Assembly (NCBI GenBank): GCA_031290955.1 | Contig: JAISLJ010000067.1 | Location: forward strand, 1 to 18,220 | DNA: 18,220 nucleotides | Reading direction: 5' to 3' | Origin: Zoogloeaceae bacterium | Lineage (GTDB): Bacteria > Pseudomonadota > Gammaproteobacteria > Burkholderiales > Rhodocyclaceae | Shown here: positions 6,384 through 14,333 of the stretch, piece by piece | Position numbering within the stretch: the first letter of the stretch is position 1 | Layout: every line of letters starts with the position of its first letter | Translations under genes and position numbers: made by a program | The notes under the pieces: model-generated | What the model was told of the DNA's origin: nothing | Databases searched by the model: none | The model's input: only the letters and a program-made list of their open reading frames with translations

Positions 6384-7640
6384 ATGTCTACGAATGGCCC
6401 GCAATGGGACGACGATGAGGACTCCAACCGTCCCGGCGACCGGCGGCGTCCCGGACGTCCCAATCAGGGGCCGCCTGACCTGGAAGAATTCTATCAGGAT
6501 ATCCGCCGCCGTATCGAGGCCCTGTTCGGCAAGCGCCGCAATGGCGGCGGCCCGCGCGGCAACGGCCCGGCGCGGTTTGACCCCAAGGCGTTCTGGGGCG
6601 GGCTTGTCCTGGCCCTTGCGCTCCTCTTCCTGCTGTGGATCGCCTCCGGCTTCTATATCGTGGATGCCCCGGAACGCGGCCTGGTGCTGCGCTTCGGCAA
6701 ATACACGCACACGACAGAACCCGGATTGCACCTGCGCTGGCCCTATCCCATCGAATCGCACGAGATTGTGAACCTCACCGAGGTGCGCTCGGTCACGGTG
6801 GGCTATCGTGGCGACAGCAAGGTGCTGCGGGAATCCCTGATGCTCACCGACGATGAGAACATCATCGATATCCAGTTCTCCGTGCAATATCTCCTGCAAG
6901 ACCCGGTCGATTATCTCTTCCAGAACCGGGATCCTGACGAAGCCGTGATGCAGGCGGCGGAAACCGCTGTGCGCGAGATCGTGGGCAAGAGCAAGATCGA
7001 TTTCGTCATCAATACCGGGCGCGCCCAGATCGCCGAGCAGGTGAGCAAACTGATGCAGGAAATCCTGGACCGCTACCAGACGGGCATCCTCATCTCCAAG
7101 GTAAACATGCAGAACGCCCAGCCTCCGGAACAGGTGCAGGCTGCCTTTGCCGACGCCGTGAAGGCCGGGCAGGACAAGGAAAACCAGATCAACGAGGGCG
7201 AAGCCTATGCCAAAGATATTATCCCCAAAGCAAAGGGGACGGCGGCGCGGCTTCTGGAGGAGGCGGAAGGCTACAGACAGCGCGTCATTGCCAATGCCGA
7301 AGGGGAGGCGAGCCGCTTCCAGCAGATTCAGGCAGAGTACGCGCGCGCGCCGGAAGTCACCCGGCAGCGCCTGTACCTGGAAACCATGCAGCACATCTAC
7401 GCCAATACCAGCAAGGTCATGGTGGATGCCAAGGGGCAGGGGAACCTCCTTTACCTGCCGCTGGACAAGCTGATGCAGCAGGCAGGCGCGGGCGTCGCGG
7501 CGCAGGCCGGGAATGCTGACGCGGGCGTGGCGGCTTCCAATTCTATTACGGTTTTCTCGGGGAGCGCGCCGCCCCTGTCCGAGAGCGAGCGCCCGGACGC
7601 ATCCCGCGAGCTTGTGCGTGACCTGGAGGCTGGCAAATGA
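6384..7640 (+). CDS. hflK: FtsH protease modulator subunit HflK
   Basis: A stomatin/prohibitin/HflK-C (SPFH) domain protein that with HflC forms the large complex around the FtsH protease in the inner membrane. The N-terminal region is Gly/Pro/Arg-rich with the family motif QGPPDLEEF, followed by one transmembrane helix (WGGLVLALALLFLLWIASGF), the SPFH domain beginning IVDAPERGLVLRFGKY, and a long helical region rich in Ala, Glu and Gln. ATG 6384 is taken because betaproteobacterial HflK proteins usually begin close to an NGPQW or NDPQW segment; ATG 6378 and ATG 6360 are in frame too and no start has a strong ribosome site. Length is 418 residues. Its stop overlaps the hflC start (ATGA 7637-7640), implying coupled translation and stoichiometric assembly. 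Confidence 0.96.
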   Translation: MSTNGPQWDDDEDSNRPGDRRRPGRPNQGPPDLEEFYQDIRRRIEALFGKRRNGGGPRGNGPARFDPKAFWGGLVLALALLFLLWIASGFYIVDAPERGLVLRFGKYTHTTEPGLHLRWPYPIESHEIVNLTEVRSVTVGYRGDSKVLRESLMLTDDENIIDIQFSVQYLLQDPVDYLFQNRDPDEAVMQAAETAVREIVGKSKIDFVINTGRAQIAEQVSKLMQEILDRYQTGILISKVNMQNAQPPEQVQAAFADAVKAGQDKENQINEGEAYAKDIIPKAKGTAARLLEEAEGYRQRVIANAEGEASRFQQIQAEYARAPEVTRQRLYLETMQHIYANTSKVMVDAKGQGNLLYLPLDKLMQQAGAGVAAQAGNADAGVAASNSITVFSGSAPPLSESERPDASRELVRDLEAGK

Positions 7641-8494
7641 AAATCTGGATTCCGCTTGTTGCCCTGTTTACGGCGATCCTCGCCGCCAGTTCCCTGTTCG
7701 TGGTTGACCAGCGCAAGTACGCGCTTGTCTTCCAACTGGGGAAAGTGAAGCGAACAATCAAGGAGCCGGGCCTCTATTGGAAGATTCCCCTGGTCCAGAA
7801 CGTGCGCAGTTTCGATAACCGTGTGCTGACGCTGGACAGCCGCGAGCCAGAACTCTTCATCACCTCGGAGAAGAAGAATGTGCTCGTGGATTCCTACATC
7901 AAGTGGCGCATCATCGATCCGGAGCTTTACTACATCTCCGTAGGCGGCGACGAGGCGCGGGCGCGCACCCGGCTCTCGCAGACGATCAATGATGGCCTGC
8001 GCGCCGAATTCGGAAAGCGCACCGTGCATGACGTGGTCTCCGGCGAGCGTGACAAGATCATGGAGGATATGCGCGACAAGGCCAATCTCGATGCCAACAA
8101 GATCGGCGTCGGAGTGCTTGATGTGCGTTTGAAGCGCGTCGAACTGCCGCAGGAGGTCTCCGAGAGCGTCTACCGCCGCATGCGTTCCGAGCGGCAGCAG
8201 GTGGCGAACCAACTGCGTTCCGAGGGAGCGGAGGAAGCCGAGAAGATTCGCGCCAAGGCGAACCGTGAGCGGGAAGTCATCATTGCCGAAGCCTATGGGG
8301 CAGCCCAGAAGATCAAGGGTAAGGGCGACGCGCTGGCGGCGACCATCTATGCCCAAGCCTATAGCCAGAACCCGGAGTTCTACGCCTTCTACCGCAGCCT
8401 GGAAGCTTACCGCAATGCCTTCCGGAACAAGAATGACCTGCTCGTCGTAGACCCCAGTTCCGATTTCTTCAAGTACCTGAAGAACGTCAAATGA
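7637..8494 (+). CDS. hflC: FtsH protease modulator subunit HflC
   Basis: The partner of HflK in the FtsH-regulating SPFH complex. The 285-residue protein has an N-terminal signal-anchor helix (IPLVALFTAILAASSLFVV), then VDQRKYALVFQLGKVKRTI, the SPFH fold with the conserved segment SEKKNVLVDSYIKWRI, and a helical arm with many charged and Ala residues (EEAEKIRAKANRERE). Near the end come IYAQAYSQNPEFYAFYRSLE and the FFKYLKN tail, both typical of HflC. Start and stop codons overlap the neighbours by ATGA on each side (7637-7640 and 8491-8494), placing it firmly in one operon with hflK and the DUF2065 gene. Confidence 0.97.
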   Translation: MKIWIPLVALFTAILAASSLFVVDQRKYALVFQLGKVKRTIKEPGLYWKIPLVQNVRSFDNRVLTLDSREPELFITSEKKNVLVDSYIKWRIIDPELYYISVGGDEARARTRLSQTINDGLRAEFGKRTVHDVVSGERDKIMEDMRDKANLDANKIGVGVLDVRLKRVELPQEVSESVYRRMRSERQQVANQLRSEGAEEAEKIRAKANREREVIIAEAYGAAQKIKGKGDALAATIYAQAYSQNPEFYAFYRSLEAYRNAFRNKNDLLVVDPSSDFFKYLKNVK

Positions 8495-8685
8495 ACTTCA
8501 TGCTGGCCTTTGCGCTGATGCTGGCGCTGGAAGGTCTGGCGCCGCTCTTGGCGCCTGCCGCCTGGCGGGAAATCTTCCGGCAGCTCCTGGCGCTCTCGGA
8601 TGGGCAGATTCGCTTCGTAGGCCTGTGTTCCGTCACGGGCGGCCTTGTGCTGTACCTCGCGCTGCTGTACTGGGTGCCGCAATGA
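8491..8685 (+). CDS. DUF2065-family small membrane protein (YjeT-like)
   Basis: A 64-residue protein with two hydrophobic helices: about residues 3-22 (MLAFALMLALEGLAPLLAP) and 43-61 (VGLCSVTGGLVLYLALLYW). The WREIFRQLLALSD segment between them is typical of DUF2065 proteins, which sit after hflC in many Proteobacteria (YjeT in E. coli). The function is not known; position suggests a link to the HflKC-FtsH complex, but this is guilt by association. It overlaps hflC and hisZ by ATGA at each end, so all three are almost certainly translated together. Confidence 0.88.
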   Translation: MNFMLAFALMLALEGLAPLLAPAAWREIFRQLLALSDGQIRFVGLCSVTGGLVLYLALLYWVPQ

Positions 8686-9836
8686 ACTGGCTTTTGCCCG
8701 AACATTTCTCGGATGTCCTGCCGCCGGAAGCGGAGCGCATCGAGGCCCTGCGCCGGGAAATCCTTGATCTTTTCCGTCTGCGCGGTTTTGAGCGCGTCAT
8801 GCCGCCGATGCTCGAATATCTGGAATCGCTCCTCACGGGGGCCGGGCAGGATCTGGACTTGCGCACCTTCAAGCTCTCCGACCAGCTTTCCGGACGCACG
8901 CTGGGCCTGCGCGCCGACATGACGCCCCAGGTGGCCCGCATCGACGCGCACCTGCTGAACCATCCCGGCGTGACGCGGCTGTGCTACTGCGGCAGCATCC
9001 TGCACACCCGGCCCGCCAGCCTGGCCGCGAGCCGCGAGCCAATCCAGATTGGCGCGGAAATCTACGGTCATGCGGGCCTTGCCGCCGACATCGAAATCCT
9101 GCGCCTCATGGGCGTTGTCCTCGCGGCGGCTGGTTTTCCCGCGTTCCGCGTGGATTTGGGACATGTTGGCCTTTTTCGGGCGCTTTCCCAGGCGGCGGGC
9201 ATGGATGCGCCGACGGAAGAACGCCTCTTCTCGCTCCTGGAGGGCAAGGATGTGCCTGCGCTGGAATGCCTGTGCGCAACGCTGCCCGCGCCGTATGGCA
9301 CGGCGATCCTGAAACTGCCCGACCTGTACGGAGATGCGGATGTGCTGGCGCGGGCGGCGGATGAACTCCCGGCACTGCCGGAAATCGAGGGGGCGCTCGC
9401 GCAGTTGGCAGCGCTTGCTCGCGCCGTGCCGGAAATCGCCTTTTCCATCGATCTTGCCGACCTGCGCGGCTACCATTACCACAATGGCGTGGTATTCGCC
9501 GCCTATGTGCCGGGGCATCCATCCGCCATCGCGCTGGGCGGGCGTTATGATGGCGTGGGCAAATGCTTTGGCCGGGCGCGTCCGGCCACCGGCTTTTCCC
9601 TGGATTTGCGCGAGCTTGCCCGTCGCGCGCCTGGCGTCGTTTTGCCGGAGGCCATCCTCGCGCCCCCGGCGCCGCATGATGCTGCCTTGACCCAAAAGAT
9701 CGCGGCCCTGCGGCAGGCAGGCGAGATCGTCGTGGAGCGCTTGCCCGAAGAAGATGTCGCCACGCTCCGCTACACAAGATTCCTGGCCCCGGAGGGCGAG
9801 GGCTGGCGCATTACCGGGCGAAAGCCTGAGCGGTGA
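8682..9836 (+). CDS. hisZ: ATP phosphoribosyltransferase regulatory subunit HisZ
   Basis: A paralogue of histidyl-tRNA synthetase without aminoacylation activity. It binds the short form of HisG to build the octameric first enzyme of histidine synthesis and mediates feedback by histidine. The 384-residue protein starts MNWLLPEHFSDVLPPEAERI and shows class-II synthetase-like segments: RADMTPQVARIDA (motif-2 neighbourhood), GAEIYGHAG, the RGYHYHNGVVFAAY stretch and IALGGRYDGVGKCFGRARPA near the C-terminus. No anticodon-binding domain follows, as expected for HisZ. The ATG at 8682 overlaps the DUF2065 stop, which fixes the start; an ORF from 8625 is only a longer open frame. Its presence predicts a short-form HisG elsewhere. 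The usual partner hisG is not in this window. Confidence 0.96.
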   Translation: MNWLLPEHFSDVLPPEAERIEALRREILDLFRLRGFERVMPPMLEYLESLLTGAGQDLDLRTFKLSDQLSGRTLGLRADMTPQVARIDAHLLNHPGVTRLCYCGSILHTRPASLAASREPIQIGAEIYGHAGLAADIEILRLMGVVLAAAGFPAFRVDLGHVGLFRALSQAAGMDAPTEERLFSLLEGKDVPALECLCATLPAPYGTAILKLPDLYGDADVLARAADELPALPEIEGALAQLAALARAVPEIAFSIDLADLRGYHYHNGVVFAAYVPGHPSAIALGGRYDGVGKCFGRARPATGFSLDLRELARRAPGVVLPEAILAPPAPHDAALTQKIAALRQAGEIVVERLPEEDVATLRYTRFLAPEGEGWRITGRKPER

Positions 9837-9891
9837 AAAATCGTCGTTCGCAGAATTGCCGTCCGCCAGGACGATTTGGAGGAAGAGCAAC

Positions 9892-11199
<1,308 letters not shown>

Positions 11200-11237
11200 G
11201 CGCGAGGGTCGGGAATGTCCTGTTTTCCACGCATCAC

Positions 11238-11272
11238 CGGCAGGAACCTGGATGGCGATCCATTGCCTGCCG
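11238..11272. other. Two-tier hairpin downstream of purA
   Basis: Outer arms CGGCAGG (11238-11244) and CCTGCCG (11266-11272) enclose a perfect inner hairpin TGGAT-GGCG-ATCCA (11249-11262). No T-run follows directly; five T's occur about 18 bp later. It could slow or end transcription after purA or shape the leader of the next gene. It shares its right half with the hairpin at 4547-4585. Confidence 0.45.
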
Positions 11273-11315
11273 TGCTGGCCCTTGAAACCGATTTTTCCCC
11301 CGAAAGGAGATCATG

Positions 11316-12026
11316 ATGCGCGCCTCTCTTGTTAACCTTGCCCGTCGCCTTGTCCTGTTGTCGCTCGTGCTGGGCGGCCTTTTCTCGCCCGCGCTGGCGC
11401 AGGACGCAGCGTTGCTGCCCGAGGAAGTCGCCAATCTCTATTTGCGTTCCTTCGTGAATGTCGATGTGGAGAGCGCCCGCAAGCTGAACGACTACCTGCG
11501 CGGACAATATCCGGGGCGCGATGTGCTCAATGTGGCGCAGCTGACGGGCATTGGCGACCAGATCATCATCCGGAGCATGACGGCTTTCGCGCAGGAGCCG
11601 CCGGTCGAACCCTACACGCAGGAATTGCAGACGGCATTCATGATCTATCTGCGGGCGCAGATGGATGCGCTCCAGCGTTCCGATTGCCGGGCGCGGGCGG
11701 GGACTGGCCCCCGGGCGCATGCGGAGATTCCGGAAGCCCTTGCCGCGACCGTGCCCTTCACCTGCAAGATTCCGAACGTCACGGTGCGCCCGCCGGACAT
11801 GACGGCGGCCACAACTCCGGAAGCCCGGTCGCGTCTTCTGGCGCGCGCCCTGCGCGAATTCGCCGAAGCCATGCGCAATGCCCCGGTGGAACGGGAACTC
11901 TCCGGCGAAATCGACCTGACCGCGCGCGACAAAACCCGCCCCTACTGGGAAAACCACGCCCCCGGCGCGCTTCTGGAACGCATCCTGAGCATCCTGCATC
12001 CTCCGGAACTCGATCAGCTATTTTGA
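11316..12026 (+). CDS. Exported protein of unknown function
   Basis: A 236-residue protein with a clear Sec signal peptide: basic start (MRASLVNLARR), hydrophobic core LVLLSLVLGGLF and a likely signal-peptidase I site after SPALA. Two adjacent ATGs exist (11313 and 11316); AAGGAG at 11304-11309 is better spaced for 11316. The mature part is mostly helical by its composition and has two Cys (in RSDCRAR and PFTCKIP) that could form a disulphide in the periplasm. It ends in a PELDQLF tail. I do not recognise a family. It lies downstream of purA in the same direction with its own good ribosome site and could be its own transcription unit. Confidence 0.8.
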   Translation: MRASLVNLARRLVLLSLVLGGLFSPALAQDAALLPEEVANLYLRSFVNVDVESARKLNDYLRGQYPGRDVLNVAQLTGIGDQIIIRSMTAFAQEPPVEPYTQELQTAFMIYLRAQMDALQRSDCRARAGTGPRAHAEIPEALAATVPFTCKIPNVTVRPPDMTAATTPEARSRLLARALREFAEAMRNAPVERELSGEIDLTARDKTRPYWENHAPGALLERILSILHPPELDQLF

Positions 12027-12137
12027 TGTTTTTGGAATGGTATGCCGCAGATGGCGCAAGATTGCCGTTCGCGGAACAAACCGGAGTTCTTGGGCCGCCT
12101 GCTAAAATGCGGGAAGCCAATTTCTGGAGAACATGCG

Positions 12138-13019
12138 ATGCTCGACCACCCGTTGCCAGATGTCAGCCACTGGGTTCGGTATTTCAGCGAGCGGGAGTTG
12201 CCTGTCCTGCGCCATACCGGCAAGCAACTGGAGGTCGCCCGGGCGCGGATTGACCGGGTAACGAGCAAGGACATCATCCGCATTGTCCTCCAGGATCCGC
12301 TCCTCGCGGTGCGGGTACTGGCCCACATCCAGCCCATGATGCGCGAGCGGCGGCTGTCGCATGACGTGACGACCATCGCCAGCGCCATCATGCTGCTCGG
12401 GATCGACGCCTTCTTCAAACGCTTCGAGCATCTGCCCTTGCTCGAAGACCAATTGAAGGACGCGCCGCAGGCCCTGCTGGGCGCCCTGCGCGTTGTCCGC
12501 CGCTCCCAGCAGGCTTCCCGCTACGCGCACGAATGGGCGGTATGGCGGATGGACAATAATGTGGAGGAAATCGCCCTTGCCGCGCTCCTGCATGATCTTG
12601 CGGAAATCCTGCTCTACACCTTCGCGCCCCGGCTCGCGCTCGCCATCCACGACCGGCAGCAGCGCGACCCGCATCTGCGCAGCGTCGCGGCGCAACAGGA
12701 AGTGCTGGCGGGCATCGTGACGCAGGATATCCAGTTCGCCCTGTGCAAGGCGTGGCGTCTGCCGGAATTGCTGCTTGCCCTGATCGACGGCGAGCACACC
12801 GAGCATCCCCGGGCGCGGAATGTCATCCTGGCCGTCAATCTTGCGCGCCACCTCGCGCACGGCTGGCGGGACCCGGCGCTTCCCGATGATTTACAAGCAA
12901 TCGCCCGGCTCCTCAATCTTTCCGAAGCGGCATTGGGGCAGCGTTTGGGACTGGCGCCGCCTTCGGAATCCCCGGCAATGCATGTGCCGACCTTCCAGAT
13001 CAACCGCTCCGGACCGTAA
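12138..13019 (+). CDS. HDOD-domain protein, likely signalling
   Basis: A 293-residue cytoplasmic protein. The helical region with LQDPLLAVRVLAHIQPMM, an AIMLLGIDAFFKRFE segment and ALLHDLAEILLYTFAP (about residues 150-170) follows the HDOD pattern, an HD-related fold that usually lacks catalysis and acts in regulation. A single His-Asp pair (LLHDLAE) is kept but the full set of metal ligands of true HD phosphohydrolases is not evident. HDOD proteins often act with c-di-GMP or chemotaxis signalling, a family expectation and not shown here. Start ATG 12138 has GGAGA at 12126-12130. The open frame from 12042 lacks a ribosome site and would extend into the upstream leader, where a -10-like TAAAAT stands at 12103-12108. 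Confidence 0.8.
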   Translation: MLDHPLPDVSHWVRYFSERELPVLRHTGKQLEVARARIDRVTSKDIIRIVLQDPLLAVRVLAHIQPMMRERRLSHDVTTIASAIMLLGIDAFFKRFEHLPLLEDQLKDAPQALLGALRVVRRSQQASRYAHEWAVWRMDNNVEEIALAALLHDLAEILLYTFAPRLALAIHDRQQRDPHLRSVAAQQEVLAGIVTQDIQFALCKAWRLPELLLALIDGEHTEHPRARNVILAVNLARHLAHGWRDPALPDDLQAIARLLNLSEAALGQRLGLAPPSESPAMHVPTFQINRSGP

Positions 13020-13067
13020 CGCGGGGACATCGGTATCTACACAGCGGACCAGAGATTCTGGGTGCGC

Positions 13068-13080
13068 GGGCATCCTGCCC
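13068..13080. repeat. TCC-triloop hairpin beside repeat copy 2
   Basis: GGGCA-TCC-TGCCC, a perfect 5-bp stem and 3-base loop. Its centre GCATCCTGC is identical to that of the hairpin at 1178-1192, while the outer stem bases differ in a compensated way. Confidence 0.6.
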
Positions 13081-13120
13081 ACTGGTTTCTCTCGTGCATT
13101 CTCCCGAGCCTCCAAACCTT

Positions 13121-13212
13121 CGTCATTGCGAGGGCCGCAGGCCCGTGGCAATCCAATCGGCGCGGCGGAACGGGTGTGTGGATTGCCGCGCGCTGCGCTC
13201 CTCGCAATGACG
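13121..13212. repeat. Palindromic 'CATTGCGAG' repeat element, copy 2
   Basis: Ends CGTCATTGCGAGG (13121-13133) and CCTCGCAATGACG (13200-13212) are a perfect 13-bp inverted repeat. Inner words GGCAATCCA and TGGATTGCC are inverted as well. It is the opposite orientation of copy 1, with 34 of 35 identical bases in arm B. A dispersed, non-coding palindromic element. Confidence 0.85.
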
Positions 13213-13240
13213 AAATATGTGGCGCGCCAGAAAGTGGGGG

Positions 13241-13253
13241 CGGCTTCCAGCCG
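13241..13253. repeat. Third TCC-triloop hairpin
   Basis: CGGCT-TCC-AGCCG has a perfect 5-bp stem with the same loop as the hairpins at 1178-1192 and 13068-13080 but unrelated stem bases. It stands between palindromic copy 2 and a partial CGTCATT end at 13261-13267 (read on the minus strand). Confidence 0.5.
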
Positions 13254-13327
13254 ACCCAGGAATGACGATGTTTGCGGCGCGTTTGCGTCGATTGGAAAAG
13301 CGCCGTCCGCCAGGATATGCGTCAACG

Positions 13328-13357
13328 AAAAACGGGGCATCCCGAAGAGGATGCCCC
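13328..13357 (-). terminator. Rho-independent terminator of the Bax-inhibitor-1 gene
   Basis: On the minus strand GGGGCATCC, a six-base loop and GGATGCCCC form a perfect 9-bp stem (13334-13342 with 13349-13357), followed by G and TTTTT (13328-13332 on the plus strand read as A's). It lies about 44 bp after the stop of the membrane protein gene. On the plus strand CCCGCC (13355-13360) and GGCGGG (13380-13385) followed by TTTTT may weakly terminate transcripts from the HDOD side. Confidence 0.85.
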
Positions 13358-13400
13358 GCCTGGTTTTGGATTTCCGGAAGGCGGGTTTTTCTCGCAAACC

Positions 13401-14096
13401 TTACTCTTCGCCCGCGAAGGCCATGAGGAGGCGCAGGAGGCTCAGGAAGATATTGTAGATATCCAGATAGACGTCAAGCGTCGCCATGATGTAGTTGGTC
13501 TCGCCGCCCCGGACGATCCGGTTCACATCATAGAGCAGGTAGGCGCTGAACAGCACCAGCATCAAGCCGGAAAGCGCGAGACCAAGCGCGGGAATCTGGA
13601 GGAAGATGTTGGCGAAGACCAGCGTCAGGGCCACGATGATGCCCACGAAGAGGAACTTGCCCCAGTTGCTGAAATCGCGCTGTGTCGTGGCCGCGATGCC
13701 GGAGAGCGCGAAGAAGATCACCGCTGTGCCGCCTGCCGCCAGCACGATCAGCGTACCGCCATTGGAATAGCGCGTAAGGGCGAAATCCAGAGTATTGGCG
13801 AGCATCAGCCCCATGAAGAAGGTGAACGCCAGCAAGAGGGCGATGCCCAGGCTGCTGTCCTTGGTGCGCTCGATGGCATACATCATGCCGAAGGCGATGC
13901 CGAGGAACAACAGGAAGCCCGTGAGCGCGCCGAAGGAAAACAGGTTGAAGCCGGTGAGCAGCCCGACCAGAGCGCCGAACACGGTGGGCACCATGGAAAT
14001 ACCCAACAGCAGGTAGGTATTGCGCAGAACCTTGTTGGCTTCCGCTACGTTGAACGGCGTCTGGGTCTGCGGGGTGGGCAAGGTGTGTATGGACAT
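13401..14096 (-). CDS. Bax inhibitor-1/YccA family membrane protein
   Basis: A 231-residue inner-membrane protein with about seven hydrophobic helices. The N-terminus VAEANKVLRNTYLLLGISMV, the ALLLAFTFFMGLML helix and the conserved C-terminal stretch LLYDVNRIVRGGETNYIMAT with DVYLDIYNIFLSLLRLL are typical of the BI-1/YccA family. Bacterial members are proposed to affect FtsH-linked membrane quality control (YccA in E. coli) or ion leak. Specific symbol is left open because several paralogous lineages exist. ATG 14096 has AAAGGGA about 7 bases upstream; the longer frame from 14192 has no ribosome site. It ends in the strong terminator at 13328-13357. Interesting in context: the HflKC modulators of FtsH are in the same window, though far and on the other strand. 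Confidence 0.93.
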   Translation of the reverse strand: MSIHTLPTPQTQTPFNVAEANKVLRNTYLLLGISMVPTVFGALVGLLTGFNLFSFGALTGFLLFLGIAFGMMYAIERTKDSSLGIALLLAFTFFMGLMLANTLDFALTRYSNGGTLIVLAAGGTAVIFFALSGIAATTQRDFSNWGKFLFVGIIVALTLVFANIFLQIPALGLALSGLMLVLFSAYLLYDVNRIVRGGETNYIMATLDVYLDIYNIFLSLLRLLMAFAGEE

Positions 14097-14143
14097 GGAA
14101 CATTCCCTTTCAATCGAAAAAAGTGCCGCCAAGTGTAACCGGC

Positions 14144-14155
14144 TTTTGCGCAAAA
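14144..14155. promoter_or_regulatory. 12-bp perfect palindrome upstream of the BI-1 gene
   Basis: TTTTGCGCAAAA is a perfect inverted repeat about 48 bp upstream of the BI-1 start codon, where an operator would be expected. The bound protein, if any, is unknown. Confidence 0.35.
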
Positions 14156-14177
14156 TGGAACAGGCGATGGAGGAGGG

Positions 14178-14255
14178 CCAGGGCAAACGCACTATATTTC
14201 TTCTCCAGCAGGAAAAGAACGATAATGAGAAAGGAATATAGTGCGTTTGCCTTGG
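14178..14255. repeat. Long inverted repeat between the BI-1 and chemotaxis genes
   Basis: The 17-bp arms GGCAAACGCACTATATT (14182-14198) and their exact complement (14235-14251) are perfect. Pairing extends outward (14178-14181 with 14252-14255, one G-T) and inward (14199-14205 with 14227-14234, one bulge), giving a stem near 28 bp with a loop of about 20 bases. Each arm contains TATAGT, a -10-like hexamer, one on each strand. Too long for an ordinary operator and without a T-run for termination. Confidence 0.75.
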
Positions 14256-14289
14256 GCAAGGGACGCTATTCTATTTTTTCGGACGTATA

Positions 14290-14295
14290 TATAAT
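14290..14295 (+). promoter_or_regulatory. Probable -10 box of the chemotaxis receptor gene
   Basis: A perfect TATAAT lies 38 bp before ATG 14334, but no good -35 is found 16-18 bp upstream (the candidates are AT-rich words such as TATTCT). I see no FliA-type motif. Activation by a bound regulator, or a weak promoter, is possible. Confidence 0.35.
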
Positions 14296-14333
14296 CCTCC
14301 TCTGCATGAATTTTTTCCCGTCAGGAGTCTCAA

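Larger units (their letters stand above)
13020..13400. other. 381-bp stretch without a gene, rich in small repeats
   Basis: It holds, from left to right, a TCC-triloop hairpin (13068-13080), palindromic element copy 2 (13121-13212), another TCC-triloop hairpin (13241-13253) with a partial CGTCATT end (13261-13267), and the terminator of the Bax-inhibitor gene. Open frames across it have no ribosome site and read through the palindromes. Confidence 0.7.

Noticed and set aside
13272..14138. 288-codon plus-strand frame opposite the BI-1 gene
   Set aside because: Gln/Glu/His-rich shadow of a membrane protein; the minus strand has ribosome site and terminator.
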